This document shows, piece after piece, positions 1-6,868 of a stretch of 7,556 nucleotides of DNA. This stretch comes from Bacteroidales bacterium. Lineage in GTDB: Bacteria; Bacteroidota; Bacteroidia; Bacteroidales; F082. The position numbers were made by a program, and so were the translations under genes. Numbering within the stretch: the stretch's first letter is position 1; each line of letters begins with the position of its first letter. The DNA lies in assembly GCA_020853175.1 (NCBI GenBank), contig JADYZK010000262.1, positions 1 to 7,556 on the forward strand, in the 5' to 3' direction. The notes below the pieces were generated by a model. It was not told the DNA's origin and made no database searches. It saw only the letters and a list, made by a program, of their open reading frames with translations.

Positions 1-620
1 GCGAGATAGCCCGAAACACCTTCGTGTGTTGCCACCATAGCTTCGTCGCCTTGCTTCCAGTTTGCAGGACAAACCTCGCCGTTTTCTTCAAAATGTTGTA
101 AGGCATCAATCATCCGCAAAGCTTCGTCAATGCTGCGTCCTAAGGGAAGGTCGTTTACAATTTGATGGCGGACAACGCCTTGCTTGTCAATCAAAAATAA
201 GCCACGATAAGCTACCGGCTCACCATTAAATTCCATTTCTCCGTCTTCGTTATATACAAATTCACCGGCCAAAACATCGTAATTGGTCGAAATTGTTTTG
301 GTGAGGTCGGAAACCAACGGGTATTTTACACCTTGGATTCCGCCGTTGTCGCGCGGGGTGTTAACCCAAGCCCAATGTGAAAACTTAGAGTCAATGGAAC
401 AACCTACAACAGCTACATTGCGGCTTTCAAATTCGTCCATTCTTTCTTGAAATGCGATGATTTCGGTGGGACAAACAAAAGTGAAATCCAAAGGATAAAA
501 GAAGAAAATGACGTGTTTTTTACCTATGAATTGTTGAAGTGAAAATTTTTCTTCAAACGCGCCGTCAATCACCGCATCTGCTTCAAAATAAGGAGCTTTT
601 TTTCCAACTAATACTGCCAT
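1..620 (-). CDS. Typical 2-Cys peroxiredoxin (AhpC/Prx1 family), C-terminus cut by window edge
   Basis: A cytoplasmic thiol peroxidase that reduces hydrogen peroxide, alkyl hydroperoxides and probably peroxynitrite, then is recycled by AhpF or a thioredoxin system. The frame opens at the ATG at 620-618 and stays open to the window edge, giving 206 residues; only a few are probably missing. The active-site motif PLDFTFVC has Pro43, Thr47 and peroxidatic Cys50. The conserved active-site Arg is Arg139 (AYRGLFLID), and the resolving Cys is Cys184 in GEVCPANW. The SHWAWVNTPR stretch is also typical of the Prx1/AhpC group. The Cys50-Cys184 distance is about 13 residues longer than in human Prx1 (Cys52-Cys173). 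The extra length seems to lie in the acidic segment just before Arg139, a form I associate with Bacteroidota homologues. A GGIQG sequence sits where sensitive Prx proteins carry GGLG. The gene has its own promoter and is probably a separate unit from the operon upstream. Confidence 0.95.
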   Translation of the reverse strand, partial: MAVLVGKKAPYFEADAVIDGAFEEKFSLQQFIGKKHVIFFFYPLDFTFVCPTEIIAFQERMDEFESRNVAVVGCSIDSKFSHWAWVNTPRDNGGIQGVKYPLVSDLTKTISTNYDVLAGEFVYNEDGEMEFNGEPVAYRGLFLIDKQGVVRHQIVNDLPLGRSIDEALRMIDALQHFEENGEVCPANWKQGDEAMVATHEGVSGYL

Positions 621-660
621 GTGTCTAATTTATTGAGGTGAATACTATTTTTTCGATTTG

Positions 661-690
661 CAAAAATAATTGATTTATTGTGTTTTACAA
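661..690 (-). promoter_or_regulatory. Bacteroidota-type promoter for the peroxiredoxin gene
   Basis: On the minus strand, TATTTTTG (668-661) fits the Bacteroidota -7 consensus TAnnTTTG exactly. A TTG (690-688) lies 19 bases upstream, as expected for the -33 element. Transcription should start near position 655, giving a leader of about 35 bases. The leader is A/T-rich and has no Shine-Dalgarno sequence, which is normal in this phylum. The spacer contains a weak 5-bp inverted repeat, AATAA/TTATT (665-679). The -33 element lies inside a stronger inverted repeat listed separately. The match is to consensus only; the start site is not measured. Confidence 0.6.
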
Positions 691-710
691 TCCGTAAAGC
701 CGAATTGTAA
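685..710. repeat. Inverted repeat TTACAAT-N12-ATTGTAA over the -33 region
   Basis: The half-sites TTACAAT (685-691) and ATTGTAA (704-710) are perfect 7-bp inverted copies. Two more inner pairs (CG at 693-694 with CG at 701-702) follow a single mismatch. The repeat covers the -33 element of the peroxiredoxin promoter and begins about 30 bases past the stop of the permease gene. It could be an operator for a dimeric regulator or a weak RNA hairpin. It is A/T-rich and no T-run follows on the minus strand, so it does not look like a standard intrinsic terminator. Confidence 0.5.
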
Positions 711-739
711 GGGGTGATCTTGATTTATAAAGCCATTGT

Positions 740-2113
740 TTAATCATGGCGTAGCGACTCAACAGGGTCTTGTTCGGCGGCTTTTCGAGCCGGAAGGTAG
801 CCGAAAACGATGCCGACTGTGGCAGCAACGCCAAAGCTGATGGCGATAGACGAGAAGCTTACGATGGTTAAAATGTCGGTGGTTTCGGTGATGGTGCGGG
901 CCATTACCAACCCAAGGATGATGCCAATCAAACCACCGCTGATGCTGATGAGGGTAGCTTCAGCAAGAAATTGGAAAATGATGTCGGCTTTGGTGGCTCC
1001 TATAGACCTTCGTACACCAATTTCGCGGATGCGTTCCATCACCGAGGCCAGCATAATGTTCATAATACCGATGCCGCCAACTAAAAGTGAAATGCCTGCA
1101 ATAGCACCCAACACAATATTGAAAATATCTTTGGTGCGTTGCTCTTGCTTGAGCAGCAACTCAGGCACTGTGATTTCAAAATCTTCGACACCTAAATGTC
1201 GCCTTTGCAGCATTCTCAAAAGCGTTTGGGTTGTGGCACCTAAGTTTTCGCTATCATCCACTTGCACGACAATGCGGTCGAGCTGATGATAGTTGGCACC
1301 TTCATCGGAGGCAGATGATTCATTGTTAAATGACATCATGCTGTTGCCTGAAAAAATCACGCTGGTGCTACCGCCCGAAACGGAGCCGGCGTTGACCAAA
1401 GCCCTGTCTTTGTAGCGCAAAAGAACTGTTTGAAGTGGAGCGTAAATGTTATTTTCGTAGTCTGCAACGCCCATGCTGGCATTGTTTTTGTCGCCCGTTA
1501 ATCGCTTTTCTAAAACGCCCACCACTTTTAACCAGAGGTTACCGCATTTGATCTGCTTTCCAATAGGATTTTCCATGGCGAAAAAGCGTGTTTTAACACC
1601 GGGACCGATGATACAGACAGGGCTTCCTTTTTCGCTTTGCTCGTTATTAAAAAAAGAACCATTTTCGAGATTGAGACTAAAAACTTCAAAAAAGTCAGTG
1701 GTAACACCTTTTAAATTGGCTTGTTGCCTGATGCCATCTTTGATGATACTTGTTTCATACGACACTTCGGGACTGATGCGCTTTACTGTAGGAATAATGC
1801 TTTGAATGCTTTGGGCATCCAAAAGTGTCAGTCCCGGTGAGAATTTTTTCTTCTCTGACTTGCCACTTTCTTCACTGTCATCGCTGCTCGATTTGTTTTT
1901 ATCCACCTTGGCACTTACAATGATGTTGTTGACGCCCACCATTTTTATTTGCTCGAGAATCTCCTGTCTGGCGCCATTTCCAATCGCCATCATGGCGATT
2001 ACCGCCGAAACGCCGAAGATGATACCAAGAGCTGTTAAGATGGAGCGGGCCCGATTTGCAAAAACAGCTTCAAGGGCCACTTGCATGATTTCCCAGTATC
2101 TTTCCGTCTTCAT
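740..2113 (-). CDS. MacB/FtsX-type ABC transporter permease (no ATPase domain)
   Basis: Inner-membrane permease of the MacB/LolCE/FtsX superfamily. Such proteins use ATP hydrolysis by a partner ATPase to drive periplasmic conformational change (mechanotransmission) and move substrates towards an adaptor and an outer-membrane channel. The 457-residue protein has an N-terminal membrane segment at about 25-45, preceded by an amphipathic stretch. A large periplasmic MacB_PCD-type domain follows at about 46-330. Three C-terminal membrane segments (about 332-357, 383-406 and 415-438) form the FtsX domain. The cytoplasmic loop REIGVRRSIGA (360-370) and the end PARKAAEQDPVESLR are family signatures. 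Full-length MacB carries an N-terminal ATPase; this protein does not, and no ATPase gene of the ABC type is in the window. Residues 69-91 form a Ser/Lys/Asp/Glu-rich insertion just after the first periplasmic strand. The start codon overlaps the adaptor stop by one base, so the two are probably translated together. The substrate is unknown. Confidence 0.93.
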   Translation of the reverse strand: MKTERYWEIMQVALEAVFANRARSILTALGIIFGVSAVIAMMAIGNGARQEILEQIKMVGVNNIIVSAKVDKNKSSSDDSEESGKSEKKKFSPGLTLLDAQSIQSIIPTVKRISPEVSYETSIIKDGIRQQANLKGVTTDFFEVFSLNLENGSFFNNEQSEKGSPVCIIGPGVKTRFFAMENPIGKQIKCGNLWLKVVGVLEKRLTGDKNNASMGVADYENNIYAPLQTVLLRYKDRALVNAGSVSGGSTSVIFSGNSMMSFNNESSASDEGANYHQLDRIVVQVDDSENLGATTQTLLRMLQRRHLGVEDFEITVPELLLKQEQRTKDIFNIVLGAIAGISLLVGGIGIMNIMLASVMERIREIGVRRSIGATKADIIFQFLAEATLISISGGLIGIILGLVMARTITETTDILTIVSFSSIAISFGVAATVGIVFGYLPARKAAEQDPVESLRHD

Positions 2114-2115
2114 TA
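2111..2115 (-). other. TAATG stop-start overlap between adaptor and permease
   Basis: The adaptor stop TAA (2115-2113) shares one base with the permease ATG (2113-2111). The overlap fixes the permease start, which also gives the expected short N-terminus before its first membrane segment. It suggests translational coupling, in keeping with two subunits of one complex. Confidence 0.75.
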
Positions 2116-3549
2116 CCTACCTTTTCGTTGTGAACCTTGCCTATTGCCGCGGTTATTTCCGGGTGTTGGGGTTCCGGGATTGGCGTCTTGATTTTGTTGC
2201 CGCTTGAGCATCATCTCTTTTTGTTCAGCTTCTTTTTCAGCAGCGGCTTTCAATAACGCGTCCTGAAGGGCTTGGTCTTCTGCTTTCAATCTGTTCAATT
2301 CTTCCGGAGTGAGCATCACCATTTTAAAATCTTCCGGTTGGCCGGGAGGCACCAATTTTACATTGTCGTTTTCAGTTAAACCTGCGCGGATAACAATCTC
2401 ATTTTCATTCGACTTGCCTGAAATCACTTGCTGCCGTCTGTTTCCGACAAATACATATTGAATACTGTCCAAAGCATGAATGGCTTCGAGCGGGATATAA
2501 GTTACATCATTTAACTCGTCGGTGATGATGACATTTTTGGTGGTCATGGCCGGACGAACGATAGAATCGAACTCGTTGACTTCAATTTTAACTTCAAACA
2601 CCTTGGCGTTGCTATTTCTTAGTTGTTCGCCGATGTTGGCCACTTCGATGACTTGTCCGGTGAAATTCTTTTCAGGGAAAGCATCAATGCCAATTTCAAC
2701 GCGTTGTCCAACTTTAACTTTGGAGATATCTACCTCATTCACGTAGGTTTTGGTAATCATTTCACGCAGGTTGGGCAGCGTGGCTACCACGTTTTCCCAC
2801 GAGCTGATACTTGCACCAACGCCTCTTTTTTTACCATCCCAATCGCGCTGATAGATCACCATTCCGGCCTTGGGAGCCCTGACGGTGAACTCGTTGCTGA
2901 GCTCTACAAATTTTTGAAACTCACTTTGTCTCTTTTTTAGGGCTGTGGCCACTTCCGACATATTGGCCACTGCTTTTTCGTATTTCAATGAATAGTTACG
3001 TACCGCCTGATCATAAGATCGTTGGGCCCTGTCGAGTTCAATTTGAACCTGACGTTGTGTGGCTGGCGGTTCATAAATGGATTGATCCACCGCAATTTGC
3101 GCTTCTTCCATTGCGTATTTGAGATTCACCAACTCGTTGCGAGCTGCCCGCATATCCATGGTGGTGTCTAATTGTGTTTTGATGAAATTGTTCTGATATT
3201 GCTCAATTTCAATCTGCTGATCTTTTATTTTATTGGTCAATTCCGACCGATCGAGCTGGGCCACATAATTACCGGAATCTACAATGGTTCCGTCAGGAAT
3301 GATGTCGTCAATTTTCAGTTGCCATATTCTGGCATCGCGCAAAGAGGAGGGCGAAGGGCCATAAATCATCTCCGAGCTTTTGGCTTCAAGCTCGCCGGTG
3401 GTGGTAACATTAATGGTGAAAAGTCCTTTTTTAGCCTGTACTTCAATGTTTACGGTATCTTCTGTTTTGGTTTGTGTAAAATACCATACCAAAAAGATAA
3501 CCAAAATCAGGCCTCCAATAACGAAATAAATTTTACGATTGTCTTTCAT
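2113..3549 (-). CDS. MacA/HlyD-type periplasmic adaptor (membrane fusion protein)
   Basis: Periplasmic adaptor anchored in the inner membrane, expected to bridge the adjacent permease to a TolC-like outer-membrane channel. The 478-residue protein has one membrane anchor at about 8-24 after a basic N-terminus. The first lipoyl half-motif is at about 75-104. A long helical hairpin runs from about 101 to 220, with a Pro-containing turn near 159-166 (YEPPATQR). The second lipoyl half is at about 221-262 (FTVRAPKAGMV), and a beta-barrel domain at about 263-345 (TYVNEVDISKVKVGQRVEI). A membrane-proximal domain follows to about 400. Residues 413-478 form a charged helix-like stretch and then a Gln/Asn/Gly/Pro/Arg-rich tail, which is not part of the standard fold. 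The gene begins 39 bases after moxR and overlaps the permease start by one base. The partner permease makes ABC-type export much more likely than RND efflux. Confidence 0.92.
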   Translation of the reverse strand: MKDNRKIYFVIGGLILVIFLVWYFTQTKTEDTVNIEVQAKKGLFTINVTTTGELEAKSSEMIYGPSPSSLRDARIWQLKIDDIIPDGTIVDSGNYVAQLDRSELTNKIKDQQIEIEQYQNNFIKTQLDTTMDMRAARNELVNLKYAMEEAQIAVDQSIYEPPATQRQVQIELDRAQRSYDQAVRNYSLKYEKAVANMSEVATALKKRQSEFQKFVELSNEFTVRAPKAGMVIYQRDWDGKKRGVGASISSWENVVATLPNLREMITKTYVNEVDISKVKVGQRVEIGIDAFPEKNFTGQVIEVANIGEQLRNSNAKVFEVKIEVNEFDSIVRPAMTTKNVIITDELNDVTYIPLEAIHALDSIQYVFVGNRRQQVISGKSNENEIVIRAGLTENDNVKLVPPGQPEDFKMVMLTPEELNRLKAEDQALQDALLKAAAEKEAEQKEMMLKRQQNQDANPGTPTPGNNRGNRQGSQRKGR

Positions 3550-3588
3550 ACTTGTGATCGAATAAGGTATAACAAAACGGACATGGAA

Positions 3589-4554
3589 TTATAGCAGTTT
3601 GAGAACGATCTGCTCCATGCTGATGCCCTCGGCTTCGGCAGTGTAATTGCGCACCAAACGGTGTCTTAAGATGGGTAATGCCACAGCTTTTACATCTTCA
3701 ATGTCGGGTGAAAATTTTCCTCGCAGTAAAGCATTGCACTTCGCCCCAATGATGAGGTATTGCGATGCCCTTGGCCCGGCTCCCCAGCTGATGTATTTGT
3801 TGGTCCATTCGTGGGCGAGTGCCGTGTTGGGGCGTGTTTTTGAAGCAAGTCCTACGGCATATTCAAGCACATTGTCGGGCACAGGAACTTTGCGGGTGAG
3901 TTGTTGAAAATAAGTGATTTCCTCTGAAGACAGCACTGTTTTTGGCTCTTCTTGCGCGCTGGTAGTGGTATTTTTTACCACCTGAATTTCTTCTTTAAAG
4001 CTGGGATAATCCAACCAAAGGTTGAACATAAAACGGTCGAGTTGCGCCTCTGGCAGCGGATACGTGCCTTCTTGCTCAATAGGATTTTGGGTGGCCAGCA
4101 CAAAAAAAGGCTCTTGCAAACGATGTGTTTGTCCGGCAACGGTAATATTTTTTTCCTGCATGGCTTCCAGCAGAGCGGCTTGTGTTTTCGGGGGTGTCCT
4201 ATTGATTTCATCGGCCAACACAATATTGGCAAAAACAGGTCCCTTGATGAAACGAAATTTTCGGCCTTCATCTAAAATTTCCGTTCCGATGATGTCGCTG
4301 GGCATCAAATCGGGGGTAAATTGAATGCGGTTGTAGGAGAGGCCGAGCACCTTGGCAATGGTATTAACAAGCAAGGTTTTAGCCAAACCCGGAACGCCCA
4401 CCAACAATACGTGTCCTTTGCTGAAAATGGCTATCAAGGTTTGATGTACAATTTCATCCTGACCCACAATTATTTTGGCAATTTCGGCCTTGAGGGCGAG
4501 ATATTTTTCCTGCATCGCCTTGGCGGCTTCCACGTCGGAATTGAATGTTATCAT
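3589..4554 (-). CDS. MoxR-family AAA+ ATPase
   Basis: Cytoplasmic AAA+ ATPase of the MoxR family (AAA_3 domain), thought to act as a chaperone-like remodelling machine, often with von Willebrand factor A (VWA) proteins. The 321-residue protein is normal length for the family. The Walker A motif GVPGLAKT is at 53-60, Walker B IVLADE at 111-116, and the sensor-1 region ATQNPIEQEGTYPLPEAQ at 154-171 with Asn157. LDRF follows at 172-175. The lid domain carries WGAGPRASQYL (257-267, sensor-2 region) and EDVKAVALPILRHRL (286-300). All motifs needed for ATP binding and hydrolysis appear intact. It lies 55 bases after surA and 39 before the adaptor gene. Unlike many MoxR loci, no DUF58 or VWA/Bat gene follows, so its partner is not shown here. 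I see no promoter in the 55-base gap, so read-through from surA is likely. Confidence 0.95.
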   Translation of the reverse strand: MITFNSDVEAAKAMQEKYLALKAEIAKIIVGQDEIVHQTLIAIFSKGHVLLVGVPGLAKTLLVNTIAKVLGLSYNRIQFTPDLMPSDIIGTEILDEGRKFRFIKGPVFANIVLADEINRTPPKTQAALLEAMQEKNITVAGQTHRLQEPFFVLATQNPIEQEGTYPLPEAQLDRFMFNLWLDYPSFKEEIQVVKNTTTSAQEEPKTVLSSEEITYFQQLTRKVPVPDNVLEYAVGLASKTRPNTALAHEWTNKYISWGAGPRASQYLIIGAKCNALLRGKFSPDIEDVKAVALPILRHRLVRNYTAEAEGISMEQIVLKLL

Positions 4555-4609
4555 TTACTTCTATTCGTTTGTTGTTAGCTGAGAGTTGAAAGGATGGCCT
4601 ACAGGCAGG

Positions 4610-6001
4610 TTACTCCATTTTCCAATTGAACTCAAAATTGCAATTTGCGAAATCGGGATGGATGTCAACGAAAGCGTTTTTTGATTTGTTTCTGATCCAG
4701 ATTTCAACTGCTTTTTGTTTCTTTTCCTGCAAAGCCCATGACTGGATGCGGTTGTAATCATCAGTGAGGTTGGCTTTGTGTGGTGATGTTTTCACCACCA
4801 GTTTCAGCAGGCGATAAGCATCTTTTCCGTCTTCAGTCTTCATAGGAACGGGATCGCTTAGCTCATTTATTGCGAGTTTATCCACCACAAATGAAACCTG
4901 CGGATCGAGTGATTCGGCTTCAAAGCGCACGCCTCCGGTGTAGGGATTGAGTAAAAGTCCGCCGGTAGTTTTATTTTCTTCCTGTGAAAATTTTTCTACT
5001 GCAGCCTCAAAAGTAATGGAATCGTTGCGGATGAGTTTTGCAATGGAATCGAGTTCTGTTCTAGCTTTCTCGAGTGCCACCGGGCTTACCTTGGTCATCA
5101 ACAAAATGTGGCGCACGTTGATGTAATCGCCGCGGCGCTCAATCATCTGAATGATATGAAAGCCGGCTTCTGTTTCAACGATTTCGCTGATTTCGCCATC
5201 GCGCAATTTAAAACCAACGGCTTCAAATTCGGGATAAAGTTCACCCCTGCCATAAAAGCCAAGTTCACCGCCTTTACGCGCCGATCCTGGGTCTTCGCTG
5301 TACAAAACCGCAAGGGTTGAAAAACGTTCGCCGGCCAAAATGCGTTTGCGAAACTCGTTCAATCGCTCTTTCACTGCCAGCTTTTCGTCGGCACTGATGG
5401 GCGGTTTTTTAACAATTTGGGCTATCTCATACTCGGCAGGAACCATAGGAATGCTGTCTTTGCTCATGTTTTTGAAAAAAGAACGTATTTCCTGGGGCGT
5501 AACTACTACCTTGTCCATAATCACGGCCTGCACTTTTTGTCCGATGGTTTGTTCTTTCACCATGCGGCGCAATTCGTTTTTTATCTCACTTACAGACTTA
5601 TTGTAGTATGCCTCAAGCTTTTCTTGCGAACCCAACTCGCTGATGAAGTACTTTAAGCGACGTTCCATTTCTTCTTCTATCTGATCATCGGTAACTGTAA
5701 TACTGTCAAGCTCAGCTTGATTGAGCAAAAGTTTTTGAAAAAGCATGTCCTCCAAAATTTTGCAACGGATGTTTTCAGCACTCCCGCTGATGCCTTTTTG
5801 CAAACGCATTTGGGTGTACTGGTTTTCAATATCCGATTGGAGAATCACGTTTTTGCCCACCACGGCCACAACTTGGTCAATCACCATGGGTTGTTGGGCC
5901 TCAGCCGCCTGAAAGCTGAAAAAGAAGGCGACAAAAAGAAGGGTTTTGGCTGCTAAATACCTCAAGGTTATTTTGTTGCCGATTGTTTTCAAATTCATCA
6001 T
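4610..6001 (-). CDS. surA: SurA-type periplasmic chaperone / parvulin peptidyl-prolyl isomerase
   Basis: Periplasmic chaperone that escorts unfolded outer-membrane proteins to the BAM complex and may catalyse proline isomerisation. The 463-residue precursor has a signal peptide with a hydrophobic core at about 20-31 and a likely signal peptidase I site after AEA (35/36). The SurA N-terminal domain is at about 40-180. The first parvulin domain is at about 190-292, with SEDPGSARKGGELGFYGRGE and GFHII. The second, at about 293-412, begins VRHILL but is degenerate later. A C-terminal segment reaches 463. The length fits SurA proteins (E. coli about 430). The mature protein has just two cysteines, Cys80 and Cys454. 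Two tandem ATG codons open the frame; the first was chosen, and the signal peptide works from either. It starts 15 bases after the lipoprotein stop, inside a run of SurA-like genes. Confidence 0.93.
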   Translation of the reverse strand: MMNLKTIGNKITLRYLAAKTLLFVAFFFSFQAAEAQQPMVIDQVVAVVGKNVILQSDIENQYTQMRLQKGISGSAENIRCKILEDMLFQKLLLNQAELDSITVTDDQIEEEMERRLKYFISELGSQEKLEAYYNKSVSEIKNELRRMVKEQTIGQKVQAVIMDKVVVTPQEIRSFFKNMSKDSIPMVPAEYEIAQIVKKPPISADEKLAVKERLNEFRKRILAGERFSTLAVLYSEDPGSARKGGELGFYGRGELYPEFEAVGFKLRDGEISEIVETEAGFHIIQMIERRGDYINVRHILLMTKVSPVALEKARTELDSIAKLIRNDSITFEAAVEKFSQEENKTTGGLLLNPYTGGVRFEAESLDPQVSFVVDKLAINELSDPVPMKTEDGKDAYRLLKLVVKTSPHKANLTDDYNRIQSWALQEKKQKAVEIWIRNKSKNAFVDIHPDFANCNFEFNWKME

Positions 6002-6016
6002 GGGCGATTAAAAGGT

Positions 6017-6868
6017 TCAATAAATTTCAAAAAGTTCCTCACGCAGTGCTTTGGAATAAAGTTCCTCGTGCATCGAACGCAGAAAAGATTGTTTTCGTTT
6101 GTTTAAAATGATATTCCTGATGTTTTCAGTTTCTAATTCCAAAGGAGAGGAACCTTCGCTGATCATATAGTCCTTAAAACGAATCAAATAGATAAATGGC
6201 TTGTCTTTGATCTCGATATATGAATTGTTTTTTAAGAACAACTCCTGATTGAAGGTTTGGATGGGAAGTTGCTGCAAAAGATCGTCGAAGCGAATCCAAG
6301 TTTCATCACCAATATAAAAAGAGGTGGCGAATTGCTTTGACAAAAAATCAATGGTAGCCGACATGATGGTGTCGGGGTCTTTGAGCAACCGCTGAAATCT
6401 TTTCAGCTCTTTTGAATCATCAGGCAACACCACATACACTGCCTTAACAATGTTGTGGCGCAACTGAAAACTGCCTTTGTTGAGCAAGTAGTAAGAAGAA
6501 ATCTCCGATTCTGTAACGATGGTATCTAACTTTTGTTTGATGAGTTCGGCCTCGTAGGTGTAGGTAATGAGTGAGCTTCGGTAATCGTCTAATTTCGTGC
6601 TGAAATCCTGCTGCTTTTGGGTAAGGTTTCGCTCGGCCTGCCTGATGAGCAGTTTTTTCCGAATCCAACCATCCACATAGTTGATGACCAAGGCGAGGCT
6701 GTCCTTTTTTGGTGTCCCGGGAGGAACGACCCCTACCAGGTCGGAGCTGTAGAGATAGTTGTCGTAAACTTTGGCAACCGCAGTTCCCTTGTCGGTATTC
6801 GACGAGAAATCACAGGAGCTCATCACCAAAGTCACAAGCAGCAACCCAACCAGCGTTTTTTGCTTCAT
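6017..6868 (-). CDS. SurA-like lipoprotein lacking an intact parvulin motif
   Basis: A 283-residue predicted lipoprotein, probably a periplasm-facing chaperone-like protein. The N-terminus has a basic start, a hydrophobic stretch at 6-16 and a lipobox ending in Cys19 (VMSSC); Asp20 follows. Residues about 28-115 resemble the SurA N-terminal domain: AVAKVYDNYLYSSDL, then DGWIRKKLLIRQAE, then helices ending near TESEISSYYL. After that, where a parvulin domain is expected, there is FQLRHNIVKAVYVVLP but no GGxLG block and no GxHI block. The final helices (about 245-283) resemble the SurA C-terminal segment. I therefore infer a non-catalytic SurA paralogue; the similarity is by eye and weaker than for its neighbours. 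Its start overlaps the upstream stop by one base. Genes in this position beside surA are often annotated as hypothetical. Confidence 0.8.
   Translation of the reverse strand: MKQKTLVGLLLVTLVMSSCDFSSNTDKGTAVAKVYDNYLYSSDLVGVVPPGTPKKDSLALVINYVDGWIRKKLLIRQAERNLTQKQQDFSTKLDDYRSSLITYTYEAELIKQKLDTIVTESEISSYYLLNKGSFQLRHNIVKAVYVVLPDDSKELKRFQRLLKDPDTIMSATIDFLSKQFATSFYIGDETWIRFDDLLQQLPIQTFNQELFLKNNSYIEIKDKPFIYLIRFKDYMISEGSSPLELETENIRNIILNKRKQSFLRSMHEELYSKALREELFEIY

Noticed and set aside
685..710. The inverted repeat as an intrinsic terminator for the permease transcript
   Set aside because: The stem is A/T-rich with a mismatch, and the minus strand continues with AAAACACAATAAATC, not a T-run. An operator role fits at least as well.
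810..1286. Plus-strand open frame of 158 codons inside the permease gene
   Set aside because: It is antisense to a well-supported gene, and its translation resembles no known family. It is a shadow frame.
3550..3588. A possible promoter (TACCTTAT) before the adaptor gene
   Set aside because: It has two mismatches in the last four bases of the -7 consensus, and the nearest TTTTG is only a few bases upstream, far from the 19-base spacing expected.
3172..3594. Plus-strand open frame of 140 codons inside the adaptor gene
   Set aside because: It is antisense to the coiled-coil and N-terminal regions of the adaptor, with no independent promoter or recognisable protein features. It is a shadow frame.
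4597..4606. Palindrome GCCTACAGGC in the gap between surA and moxR
   Set aside because: It has a 4-bp stem with only two bases between the arms, too tight for a stable hairpin, and no T-run follows. Chance is the simplest reading.
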